6,987 nucleotides of DNA from an uncultured Clostridia bacterium (GCA_946061315.1 CAMGRB010000068.1:1-6987), one strand, 5' to 3'. Positions 1 through 6,404 are shown, numbered from the stretch's first letter. Notes: a model not told the origin generated them from the letters alone. Numbers and translations are program-made.

Positions 1-4
1 GCAT

Positions 5-36
5 TATTTCACATTTTGCAAAGCAAAATATTTCAC
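5..36. repeat. TTTCAC-flanked palindrome, probable end of an interspersed repeat
   Basis: A perfect 7-bp inverted repeat, ATTTTGC (13-19) and GCAAAAT (23-29), is separated by AAA and flanked by two direct copies of TATTTCAC (5-12 and 29-36). Small palindromes punctuated by TTTCAC resemble repeats I recall from intergenic regions of gut Clostridia. That family link is from memory and not proven here. The left window edge may cut off further units. There is no coding potential. Confidence 0.45.
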
Positions 37-44
37 TCTAAATA

Positions 45-90
45 AAAATCGAGCAAAATCGGAAAAGATTATGCTCGATTTTATTTTTAT
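45..90. terminator. Bidirectional intrinsic terminator-like hairpin
   Basis: The arms AAAATCGAGCA (45-55) and TGCTCGATTTT (72-82) form an 11-bp perfect stem with a 16-nt loop. The stem is followed by a T-rich run on the plus strand (79-90) and, read on the minus strand, by ATTTTTATTT. It lies about 110 nt beyond the stop of the minus-strand thioesterase gene and could end that transcript, one entering from the left, or both. The loop is long, so efficiency is uncertain. The 112 bases between it and the thioesterase stop show no gene. Confidence 0.55.
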
Positions 91-194
91 CTCTCGGGTG
101 GTGTTAACGCCGCCCTCGTTTGCGGGTAAGCGAATAGCTTCTTCCTTATATAGCCTCTTCGTTTATCTCCCGATTTTTGTTTTATGTAAAATTA

Positions 195-929
195 TCAGAA
201 CGTTTCCGGAATTATCTCCGCCTCGATATTGATTCTGCCGTCGCTTCCTCTCACCGTTCGGAAATAATATTTACCGTCCGTTTTTCCCATGTATATTTTG
301 AGCGATTCTTTATATTTCGCCTCCGAATGAAAGCATATTCCTATTGATTTTACACGCATATTTTCCGTGCCGGGAATAACGTTGCAGATCATATCCGCAT
401 AGTTGGTGTTATTCATATGTCCGTTAAAGTCAATATCGCTGTATTTTACCGTGTATTCTCCCACGAGGGACATGGGCAGCTCCGACGGAATGTGAACTCT
501 CGAGCTGTGCTCAAGCTGAACGGGCTCGTCGGTACTGTATTCGCTCGTGTCAATATCGGTCACCTTAAAGAGCTTTTTATCCTCTGTGGAGATAAGTGCC
601 CAGGACGAGTACGCCTCGCATACGACCTCGTCACCTCTTTTTATTTCGTAGCAACGGATAAACCCAAGCCCTCTGCTGGGGCAAGCCCAGGTGCTTGCCT
701 GGATCTCATCGTATGCATATATCTCGGAGTACATTTCCACCCTTATATTGCTCAAAACGAAGGCTTTCTTTTCGGCAAGCAGATCCTTATAGGTCGGCTT
801 TTGCGCGCTTAACTGACACATTGCGGCTTCCTGTATGTACTTGAAAACCTGTGAAGCCCCCGCCGTTTCATTTGCGTTCGTTTCGTGAAATTTTACCTTG
901 AATTTTTCACTCCATTTCATTTTTGACAA
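195..929 (-). CDS. Acyl-ACP thioesterase
   Basis: This is a 244-residue cytosolic protein of the bacterial FatA/FatB-like family. The family hydrolyses acyl-acyl carrier protein and releases free fatty acid from type II fatty acid synthesis. It has two tandem hot-dog domains. The first (about 6-125) contains the helix segment YIQEAAM, then SRGLGFIRCYEI, then SSWALISTEDKKL. The second begins near 158 with YSDIDFNGHMNNTNY (163-177), which holds the Asp-x-Asn-x-His catalytic signature (D167, N169, H171). Length is normal for the bacterial family. The start is uncertain. TTG at 929 lies 4 nt after AAAGGAG (940-934), which is close. ATG at 920 (three codons in) lies 13 nt after it, which is far. 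The gene is alone on its strand, with a likely promoter just upstream. Acyl chain preference cannot be read from the sequence. Confidence 0.9.
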   Translation of the reverse strand: MSKMKWSEKFKVKFHETNANETAGASQVFKYIQEAAMCQLSAQKPTYKDLLAEKKAFVLSNIRVEMYSEIYAYDEIQASTWACPSRGLGFIRCYEIKRGDEVVCEAYSSWALISTEDKKLFKVTDIDTSEYSTDEPVQLEHSSRVHIPSELPMSLVGEYTVKYSDIDFNGHMNNTNYADMICNVIPGTENMRVKSIGICFHSEAKYKESLKIYMGKTDGKYYFRTVRGSDGRINIEAEIIPETF

Positions 930-945
930 TCAACTCCTTTAGGTA

Positions 946-974
946 ATTTTATCACTTCGGGCGGAATAAATCAA
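946..974 (-). promoter_or_regulatory. Sigma-A promoter for the thioesterase gene
   Basis: Read on the minus strand, TTGATT (974-969) is followed by a 17-nt spacer and TAAAAT (951-946). The predicted transcription start is near 939, right at the ribosome binding site AAAGGAG (940-934). The leader would be only about 10-20 nt, which is unusually short. Either the leader really is short or another upstream promoter is used. Confidence 0.4.
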
Positions 975-1122
975 GTACAAACAAAAATATAATGTAAGCT
1001 TTTTTGAAAAACACTTTTTGGGCGCTTGATTTTAGGCTTTTGCAAATATACACTTTTGGTCAAATTACTGAAATTTTATTTTTTTGAAAAAAGTCGAAAA
1101 CCGTTCGATAACGAACATATTT

Positions 1123-1286
1123 TGTGCATACTGCTTAATCAATTTAGGCAATTACCTATAAACGACGAAAGGTTAAAAAGCGGGGAAAAAAGCTTTTGCA
1201 CGTGGAAAAGTTAGTGGAAAATGTGCATAACTTGCCGTCGCGCCGTCCAAGTTTTCAACTTTTCCACGTCTTTTGGGGGTGGAAAA
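1123..1286. other. Cluster of DnaA-box-like 9-mers in a gene-free region
   Basis: On the minus strand, one mismatch from the TTATCCACA consensus, is the copy TTATGCACA (1230-1222). TTTTCCACN-type copies lie at 1209-1201, 1221-1213 and 1286-1278 (minus) and at 1260-1268 (plus). A weaker copy, TGTGCATAC, is at 1123-1131. The boxes at 1201, 1213 and 1222 are nearly contiguous. A perfect 13-bp inverted repeat, ACGTGGAAAAGTT (1200-1212) with AACTTTTCCACGT (1257-1269), encloses the centre. AT-rich DNA lies on both sides (1060-1095 and 1331-1380). Such clusters mark replication origins or DnaA-titration sites, but no dnaA, dnaN or rpmH gene is in the window. The role is inferred. Confidence 0.4.
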
Positions 1287-1387
1287 CTCAAAATCGCGTG
1301 TCGAAATTACTCATTTGCCGAAAATCAAGGTGTAGAAATTTCAAAAAATCAAAAAAAGTACTTGACAAAAAAATATTCATTTACGGA

Positions 1388-1433
1388 GTGAATATTCACC
1401 GTGTGAATAAATTATCCGTGTGCAATTTGCACA
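1388..1433. promoter_or_regulatory. Palindrome array, candidate operator sites
   Basis: GTGAATATTCAC (1388-1399) is a perfect 12-bp palindrome. GTGAAT recurs at 1403-1408, so ATTCAC and GTGAAT also form an inverted pair around CGT. TGTGCAA-T-TTGCACA (1419-1433) is a 7+1+7 inverted repeat. AATATTCA is repeated directly at 1372-1379 and 1391-1398, 19 bp apart. TGTGAATAA (1402-1410) also matches a DnaA box with one mismatch. The TGAAT/ATTCA half-sites recall arginine-repressor boxes, but the spacing differs. No gene starts nearby, so the target is unknown. Confidence 0.35.
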
Positions 1434-1437
1434 AAAA

Positions 1438-1680
1438 TCACGGCAAAGCAAGGTAGGCAAAGGCTCCCGAGGTCATAATGAGTGCGGCAGATAAAACCGA
1501 CGTGCACATATATTCCGTTTTCGACGATAAAAGAACAAGCTCCGCGGTGCTCTCGGGAGAGAGTGTAAGGCGCAAAATATACAGCGCCGACAGAAGTATA
1601 AGTATGTAGCCGAGCTTTATAAAATTTACGGCGTGAATATCGTAAACGCCCTTTTTTCTTTTCAGTTGGGAATTTCTCAT
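1438..1680 (-). CDS. Small two-helix membrane protein, function unknown
   Basis: This 80-residue protein is not recognised as any named family. It has a basic N-terminus (KRKK, 7-10), a hydrophobic helix at about 20-40 (YILILLSALYIL core), a short loop with two acidic residues in SPESTAEL, and a second helix at about 58-79 ending three residues after AFA. The positive-inside rule suggests that both ends are cytoplasmic, with the loop outside. The start is ATG at 1680, preceded by AAAGGAGG (1692-1685). A longer frame back to a TTG at 1740 is ruled out because that TTG is part of the predicted -35 box. The gene is divergent from tilS and has its own promoter. No classical terminator follows: only the palindromes at 1388-1433 lie downstream. 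The good ribosome binding site and promoter support a real gene. Confidence 0.7.
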   Translation of the reverse strand: MRNSQLKRKKGVYDIHAVNFIKLGYILILLSALYILRLTLSPESTAELVLLSSKTEYMCTSVLSAALIMTSGAFAYLALP

Positions 1681-1711
1681 AAATCCTCCTTTCGGTAAAC
1701 CTCTTACGTAT

Positions 1712-1740
1712 ATTTTACAGCAAATCGCACTTTGTATCAA
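1712..1740 (-). promoter_or_regulatory. Sigma-A promoter for the small membrane protein
   Basis: On the minus strand TTGATA (1740-1735) is followed by a 17-nt spacer and TAAAAT (1717-1712). The predicted start near 1705 gives a leader of about 25 nt that contains AAAGGAGG. Confidence 0.65.
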
Positions 1741-1786
1741 GCGGTTATATTTTCCGTTCCCGTCTTGCGCCTCGCTTGCCTGCGCG

Positions 1787-1844
1787 TTTGTGACGTATTT
1801 GTGACGCCTGTCTGTCCGAAAGTCAAAAAGCGACCAAAGCGACC
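1787..1844. repeat. Two pairs of short direct repeats upstream of the tilS promoter
   Basis: TTTGTGACG occurs at 1787-1795 and 1798-1806, spaced 11 bp, about one helical turn. AAAGCGACC occurs twice head-to-tail at 1827-1835 and 1836-1844, ending 19 bp before the -35 box at 1864. They sit between two divergent promoters, where regulator binding sites would be expected. No specific regulator is recognised. Confidence 0.4.
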
Positions 1845-1863
1845 GTTTTTTTGAATTATTCTA

Positions 1864-1892
1864 TTGCAATTTCAAAAAAAATATAGTATTAT
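1864..1892 (+). promoter_or_regulatory. Sigma-A promoter of the tilS-hpt-ftsH operon
   Basis: TTGCAA (1864-1869), a 17-nt A-rich spacer and TATTAT (1887-1892) make a good promoter. The predicted start is near 1899, leaving a leader of about 115 nt before tilS. The open frame of tilS extends back to a TTG at 1864, but that codon is the -35 box and cannot be translated from this promoter. Confidence 0.7.
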
Positions 1893-1905
1893 AAATAAAA
1901 AGTCC

Positions 1906-2013
1906 GGCATATCGTCGGGAGAGCTTTGCGCTCTGCTCCGTACCCGCGCGGCGGGGAATGAACGAAGACCCGATATATGCCTCGTTATTGAAATCTTTAA
2001 TTGCGGGTGCGAA
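1906..2013 (+). promoter_or_regulatory. Structured tilS leader, candidate riboswitch or translational attenuator
   Basis: Stem P1 pairs 1906-1919 with 1969-1981: 13 bp with one G-U pair and C1913 bulged. P2 pairs AGAGC (1920-1924) with GCTCT (1930-1934). P3 pairs CCCGC (1943-1947) with GCGGG (1951-1955). P1 and P2 abut, and the purine-rich strand 1956-1968 closes a three-way junction. The alternative pairing CGTACCCGC (1939-1947) with GCGGGTGCG (2003-2011) is 9 bp with one G-U pair. It would break P3 and cover the weak Shine-Dalgarno-like sequence in front of the tilS ATG. The pairings are seen directly. The switch role is inferred. I do not recognise a known riboswitch class here. Confidence 0.35.
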
Positions 2014-3360
2014 ATGGAAATGCTTGAGAAAAAGATAGAACGCGCCGTTTCGGATTACGGTATGCAATCGATATACGGCGGTGCGATAATAGGCTTTTCC
2101 GGCGGGGCGGATTCCTCGTCGCTTCTTCATTTTCTTTCGTCGAGGACAAAAAAACTTCTTGCGGTCCACGTAAATCATATGATTCGAGGCGAGGAGGCGG
2201 ACAGGGACGAGCTTTTTTGCAAAGCGGTGTGCGAAAAATACGGCGTTGCTTTCGTGTCTTACAAAGTGGATATACCCGCACTTGCCGCACAGAGAAAAAA
2301 AGGACTTGAGGAAACGGCAAGAGAAGAAAGATACCGCATTTTTGATGCCGAGCTTAAAAAGCATCCCGAATATTCGTGCATAGTCACCGCCCATAACGCA
2401 AACGATAATGCCGAAACGCTTCTTTTTAATCTCGCAAGGGGTAGCGGCACAAACGGAATGTGCGGGATAAAGCCGATAAACGGCAAGATAGTAAGACCTC
2501 TTATTTATTGCACCAAAGATGAAATAACGTCGTACTGCCGTGACAATAATATAGAATACGTGACCGACTCCACAAACTCGGATACGGATTATACGAGAAA
2601 CCGCATAAGACATATAATAATGCCCGAAATGGAAAAAATAAATGCGGGTTTTGTTGAGGCGGCTTCAAGGCTTTCGGGAATTATAAGGAAAGACGATGAA
2701 TATATAAATTCCGTATGCCGACGCATAATATCGGAAAACGGTATTACCGACCGCGCGGATAAAGAACTTCTCTTATCGCTCGATGCTCCGTTGTTTTACA
2801 GAATATTAAAGCATATGGCGGGCGCGGAAACGGATAGCAGGACGTGTTCAATTTGCCGATCTTTCATAGAAAGCGCAAGCGTTGGAGATTTCATCAATCT
2901 CGGCGGCGGCATTTCCTTAAAAGCGGAGCGTGGATATTTCAGATTTATAAAAACCGACGAGCTTGAAAGAAAGGAATATAACGTACCTCTCTCAAACGGT
3001 CTTAACCTCATAGACAAAATCGGCGTCGCCGTAGTCCTCGGGGATGTGGGCGAGTTGCCACCCGGTGAGCTTGTTTGCGAGGTTTCTCTGAACGAAGATA
3101 AAATCGAGGGCAGGCTGTTTGCGAGGAACAGACAGGACGGCGATAAAATAATAAACGGCAAGATGACGAAAAAGCTCAAAAGAGTTTTTTGCGACCGTCA
3201 TATTCCGTCGCATTTAAGGGACGAAATTCCCGTCATATGCGACGAGGCGGGGATAGTGTCCGTTCCGGGAATAATAAACAGGGACGGGGTCGCGGATCGA
3301 TGCGGGAAGTTGAAAATAAAGGTATATAAAACAGCAATCGGAGGAAACAAAAATGATTAA
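2014..3360 (+). CDS. tilS: tRNA(Ile)-lysidine synthetase TilS
   Basis: TilS uses ATP to attach lysine to C34 of the CAU-anticodon tRNA-Ile, so that the tRNA reads AUA and is charged with isoleucine. This matters here because AUA codons are abundant in every gene of the window. From ATG 2014 the protein has 448 residues, normal for the family. The PP-loop SGGADSS is at 29-35, HVNHMIRG at 52-59, the second signature TAHNANDNAET at 125-135, and DSTN (185-188) precedes RNRIRH (195-200). The C-terminal TilS domain shows RNRQDGD (371-377) and KKLKRVF (386-392). ATG 2014 is chosen because the in-frame region upstream contains only the promoter and the leader; ATG 2020 is also possible. The ribosome binding site is weak (GCGGGTG). 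The usual TAHHADDQAET appears with Asn for His, Asp and Gln at three places. Confidence 0.95.
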   Translation: MEMLEKKIERAVSDYGMQSIYGGAIIGFSGGADSSSLLHFLSSRTKKLLAVHVNHMIRGEEADRDELFCKAVCEKYGVAFVSYKVDIPALAAQRKKGLEETAREERYRIFDAELKKHPEYSCIVTAHNANDNAETLLFNLARGSGTNGMCGIKPINGKIVRPLIYCTKDEITSYCRDNNIEYVTDSTNSDTDYTRNRIRHIIMPEMEKINAGFVEAASRLSGIIRKDDEYINSVCRRIISENGITDRADKELLLSLDAPLFYRILKHMAGAETDSRTCSICRSFIESASVGDFINLGGGISLKAERGYFRFIKTDELERKEYNVPLSNGLNLIDKIGVAVVLGDVGELPPGELVCEVSLNEDKIEGRLFARNRQDGDKIINGKMTKKLKRVFCDRHIPSHLRDEIPVICDEAGIVSVPGIINRDGVADRCGKLKIKVYKTAIGGNKND

Positions 3361-3901
3361 CGACATTCAGAAAATATTGTTAAGCCAGGACGAGATCGAC
3401 GCCATAACGACAAGGATCGCCCAGCAGATCGACAACGATTATGCCGACAGGAGCAAGAGGCTTTTGCTCATATGCATACTTAAGGGCGGGGTCGTATTTA
3501 TGAGCGATCTTATGAAGAAAATAAGAAGGCCCGTCGAAATAGATTTTATGAAGGTTTCGTCTTACGGCAACGGTACGGAATCGTCGGGAAGAATAAACAT
3601 AATACTTGACCTTCACCGTTCGGACCTCTCCGATCTCGATATCATAGTAATAGAGGACATTATAGACAGCGGAAAGACGCTTTCCTATCTTGTGGAATAT
3701 CTTAAACTCAACGGAGCACATTCGGTAAAGACCTGCACCCTGCTTGACAAACCGTCGAGAAGACAGGTTGAATTTGAGCCGGACTATTGCGGCGCCATAA
3801 TCCCCGACGAGTTCGTCGTCGGATACGGGCTTGATTATGCAGAGCATTATCGCACGCTTCCGTTTGTAGGAATACTCAAACCCGAAATTTACGAAAAATA
3901 A
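3353..3901 (+). CDS. hpt: Hypoxanthine phosphoribosyltransferase
   Basis: This cytosolic purine-salvage enzyme joins hypoxanthine or guanine to PRPP to give IMP or GMP. The 182 residues match the bacterial 6-oxopurine type. ILKGG is at 42-46, the flexible-loop motif SSYGNGTESSG at 69-79, the PRPP-binding signature IEDIIDSGKTL at 100-110, the Lys of KPSRR at 133-137, and the base-binding tail PDEFVVGYGLDY at 151-162. The family usually has Thr where this protein has S106 in the PRPP loop, a mild change. The ATG lies inside the last codons of tilS (8-nt overlap), with GGAGG at 3340-3344, 8 nt upstream, so translation is both coupled and independently primed. The usual name in Bacillus is hprT or hpt. 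Confidence 0.95.
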   Translation: MINDIQKILLSQDEIDAITTRIAQQIDNDYADRSKRLLLICILKGGVVFMSDLMKKIRRPVEIDFMKVSSYGNGTESSGRINIILDLHRSDLSDLDIIVIEDIIDSGKTLSYLVEYLKLNGAHSVKTCTLLDKPSRRQVEFEPDYCGAIIPDEFVVGYGLDYAEHYRTLPFVGILKPEIYEK

Positions 3902-3930
3902 AACGTACATAAGCACAAACGGAGGAATAA

Positions 3931-6069
3931 ATGAAGAAAAACAGAGGTAGTATTATCACCATCGTATTCTATTTCATACTTATAGGGCTGATAATATTTG
4001 CAATAGCTTCGCTCTTTGCGAAGAACGATACCGAAAACCCGGTGTACAGTGATATAGTCGAGTACTTTCAGAATGAGCAGGTCAAGGAATTCTATATACA
4101 GAATAACGAGATCACCCTCGTTCTCCGTCCCGACGAAAAGCACGATAAGGATTGGTCCCTTACGTACACTTTAAGGGATATAAGCATCTTTTACAGCGAT
4201 CTGCACGAGCTGATAGAGGAGCAGAATAAAAACGGAATAATAGAAAAATACGATTACACGATAAAGAACACGCCGTGGATAGTGTCGTATATACCGTATA
4301 TCATTCTCATAATACTTTTCGTCGTATTCATGGTGTTCACAATGCGCCAGACAAACGGCGGCGGTAAGATGGGCAGCTTCGGAAAGTCAAAGGTGAGAAA
4401 CGTCCAGGGCGAGGAGGAAAGAGTTCTGTTCTCGGACGTTGCGGGGGCAGACGAGGAAAAAGAGGAGCTTGAGGAGGTTGTACAGTACCTCAAAAATCCC
4501 TCGAAATTCACACGCCTCGGAGCAAAAATACCGCACGGAGTGCTGCTTGTAGGCCCTCCCGGTACGGGTAAAACGCTTCTTGCCAAGGCAGTTGCCGGAG
4601 AGGCGGGAGTCCCGTTTTATTCAATGTCAGGCTCTGACTTTGTCGAAATGTACGTCGGCGTCGGAGCTTCGCGTGTTCGTGATTTGTTTGATACTGCGAG
4701 AAGATCCCCTGCGGCAATTATATTCATAGACGAGATAGATGCGGTCGGACGTCAGAGAGGCGCAGGTCTCGGCGGCGGACACGACGAGAGGGAGCAGACG
4801 CTCAACCAGCTCCTTGTTGAGATGGACGGCTTTGACGGTCACTCCGGCATAATAGTCATGGCGGCTACCAACCGCCCGGATATTCTCGACTCGGCGCTTT
4901 TGCGCCCGGGGCGCTTCGACAGACAGATAACCGTCGGCTATCCCGATATGCAGGGACGCGAGGATATACTCAAGGTTCATTCAAAGAACAAGCCGTTTGA
5001 GGAAAACGTCGACCTTCACAAAATAGCGCAGACGACCGTAGGCTTTACCGGTGCCGATCTTGCAAACCTTCTTAACGAATCGGCGCTTCTTGCCGCAAGA
5101 AAGGGCAAGAACCTAATCGGTATGACCGAGATAGAGGACGCCATGATAAAGATAACCGTCGGCACTCAGAAGAAAGCAAGAAAGATGAGCGACAAGGAAA
5201 GGAAGAACACGGCGGTACACGAGTCCGGTCACGCAATAGTATCTCACGTTCTTCCCTCACAGGACCCCGTACGTCAGATTTCGATAATACCGAGCGGAAG
5301 GGCGCTCGGATACACTCTCACGCCTCCCGTAGAGGACAAATACAGCGAGTCCAAGCAGGAGATGAAGGAGAGAATTGCTATGATGCTCGGTGGCCGTGTT
5401 GCCGAACAAATAGTTTTCGGCGACTACACGGGCGGAGCCTCGAACGATATTATGCGTGCGACCGAGGTTGCGCGTAAGATGGTAACCGTTTACGGAATGA
5501 GCGATGAGCTCGGAACTATCCATTTCGGCTCTCAACACGACAGTGACGAGGTGTTCCTCGGCAGAGATTTCAGCTCAACTCCCGATTATTCCGACAGTAC
5601 CGCGGCAAAGATAGACGCGGAGATAAAGAAGATCGTCGACGAAGCATACAATATGGCTTACGACATTCTTACGAAAAACAAAGACAAAATTGACTTTATC
5701 ACCTCGTTCCTGCTTCGCCACGAGGTTATGGACGACGAGCAGTTTGCAGCGGCTATGAAGGAAGGCGCAACGATGGAGGAGGTTGAAAACCTCGTCACCG
5801 AGAAAAAGCGCAGAAGCGAAGAAGAAAACAGGCGCAGAGCAAAGCAGCTTGAAGAAGAAAAAGAGCGCGCAAGAGCCGAAAGAGAGCGCCTTGAACGTGA
5901 GCTCGGTCTTTATGACGGGGACGACGAGGGCAACGCACTCCCCGAGGGGACTTCGGAAAGCTCCGAGGTGACGGAGGGCAAAGACACCTCTGACGGCACC
6001 GGAGCAAAAGGTTCGGATAACGCTCCCGAAAAAAACGATTCGCCCGATGGCGATAATTCAAACGGCTGA
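3931..6069 (+). CDS. ftsH: ATP-dependent zinc metalloprotease FtsH
   Basis: FtsH is a membrane-anchored hexameric AAA+ protease that extracts and degrades misfolded membrane proteins and some regulators. The 712 residues comprise TM1 (about 8-29), an external domain (30-115), TM2 (about 116-137), the AAA module and the peptidase. Walker A GPPGTGKT is at 208-215, the pore loop YVGVGA at 241-246, Walker B IIFIDEID at 263-270, and arginine fingers are R325 and R328 in LLRPGRFD. The zinc site is HESGH (430-434), with D506 of GGASND as third ligand. The pore aromatic is Tyr where Phe is most common. A charged coiled coil (about 615-660) leads to an acidic Gly/Ser/Asp-rich tail (661-712), making the protein longer than the usual 600-650. 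GGAGG (3921-3925) lies 5 nt before the ATG. The gap after hpt is 29 nt. Confidence 0.97.
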   Translation: MKKNRGSIITIVFYFILIGLIIFAIASLFAKNDTENPVYSDIVEYFQNEQVKEFYIQNNEITLVLRPDEKHDKDWSLTYTLRDISIFYSDLHELIEEQNKNGIIEKYDYTIKNTPWIVSYIPYIILIILFVVFMVFTMRQTNGGGKMGSFGKSKVRNVQGEEERVLFSDVAGADEEKEELEEVVQYLKNPSKFTRLGAKIPHGVLLVGPPGTGKTLLAKAVAGEAGVPFYSMSGSDFVEMYVGVGASRVRDLFDTARRSPAAIIFIDEIDAVGRQRGAGLGGGHDEREQTLNQLLVEMDGFDGHSGIIVMAATNRPDILDSALLRPGRFDRQITVGYPDMQGREDILKVHSKNKPFEENVDLHKIAQTTVGFTGADLANLLNESALLAARKGKNLIGMTEIEDAMIKITVGTQKKARKMSDKERKNTAVHESGHAIVSHVLPSQDPVRQISIIPSGRALGYTLTPPVEDKYSESKQEMKERIAMMLGGRVAEQIVFGDYTGGASNDIMRATEVARKMVTVYGMSDELGTIHFGSQHDSDEVFLGRDFSSTPDYSDSTAAKIDAEIKKIVDEAYNMAYDILTKNKDKIDFITSFLLRHEVMDDEQFAAAMKEGATMEEVENLVTEKKRRSEEENRRRAKQLEEEKERARAERERLERELGLYDGDDEGNALPEGTSESSEVTEGKDTSDGTGAKGSDNAPEKNDSPDGDNSNG

Positions 6070-6161
6070 AAAACGGAAACGGTCAGAAAACCGTAACCCA
6101 TATCGCATTTTTACGCAGATTTTTGTGTAAACAGGGCTTAAAAATCGAATTGCATTACTGC

Positions 6162-6203
6162 AAACGCGGGCTGACCGTTAAAAATTCAGCCCGCGTTTAT
6201 TTC
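6162..6203 (+). terminator. Intrinsic terminator of the tilS-hpt-ftsH operon
   Basis: AAACGCGGGCTGA (6162-6174) and TCAGCCCGCGTTT (6186-6198) form a perfect 13-bp GC-rich stem with an 11-nt loop, followed by TTTATTTC. It lies 92 nt after the ftsH stop. Two weaker hairpins sit in between: ACGGT/ACCGT (6079-6094) and TTTACGCA/TGTGTAAA (6110-6131). Confidence 0.85.
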
Positions 6204-6240
6204 ATTATGCCATATCGCGTCAAACGTAACAAAAAACGTG

Positions 6241-6289
6241 ATTTTTCAAAAACAATACAGTAAAAACCCCATTTGTTTTTGTGAAAAAT
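6241..6289. repeat. AT-rich imperfect inverted repeat
   Basis: The arms at 6241-6255 and 6273-6289 pair over 15 bp, interrupted only by a GT bulge at 6281-6282. The loop includes CCCC. It stands between the operon terminator and the lipoprotein promoter. The rest of the 335-base gap between ftsH and the lipoprotein gene shows nothing coding. A role as operator or extra terminator is possible but unsupported. Confidence 0.35.
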
Positions 6290-6343
6290 GCATAAAAACG
6301 GACAGGCTATACTGTGCACTTATACAAAAAAGATATATTCCTA

Positions 6344-6372
6344 TTGACAAAATAAAAAAAAGAATGTAAAAT
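6344..6372 (+). promoter_or_regulatory. Sigma-A promoter of the lipoprotein gene
   Basis: A perfect TTGACA (6344-6349), a 17-nt A-rich spacer and TAAAAT (6367-6372) predict a start near 6379 and a leader of about 26 nt containing AAGGAG (6393-6398). The gene is therefore transcribed separately from ftsH. Confidence 0.8.
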
Positions 6373-6404
6373 TATATTATGAAAATTATGTTAAGGAGAC
6401 TAAT

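Noticed and set aside
96..115. GGGTGGTG-TTAA-CGCCGCCC hairpin as a terminator
   Set aside because: The 8-bp stem forms only in plus-strand RNA (two G-U pairs), no T-tract follows, and no plus-strand gene is present there.
1362..1396. Promoter at the TTGACA of 1362
   Set aside because: No acceptable -10 hexamer lies 16-18 nt downstream, and no plus-strand gene follows before 1864.
1026..1456. Two plus-strand open frames in the 930-1437 region
   Set aside because: They lack ribosome binding sites, have repetitive Lys/Phe-rich translations typical of AT-rich non-coding DNA, and run through the DnaA-box-like repeats and palindromes.
1681..1740. 20-residue extension of the small membrane protein to a TTG at 1740
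   Set aside because: That TTG is in the -35 box, and ATG 1680 has a strong AAAGGAGG.
1864..2013. 50-residue N-terminal extension of tilS from a TTG at 1864
   Set aside because: The TTG is the -35 box of the operon promoter, transcription should begin near 1899, and known TilS proteins start close to the PP-loop, as from ATG 2014.
1861..2613. Long minus-strand open frame opposite tilS
   Set aside because: It is antisense to a clearly conserved gene and its translation shows no protein-like features. Similar frames opposite hpt, ftsH and the thioesterase were dropped for the same reason.
6079..6131. Two short hairpins after ftsH as terminators
   Set aside because: They are weak and lack a following T-run; the 13-bp GC-rich hairpin at 6162-6198 is the convincing terminator.
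6308..6313. TATACT as the -10 of a second lipoprotein promoter
   Set aside because: No -35-like hexamer lies at the right distance upstream, and the promoter at 6344-6372 is far better.
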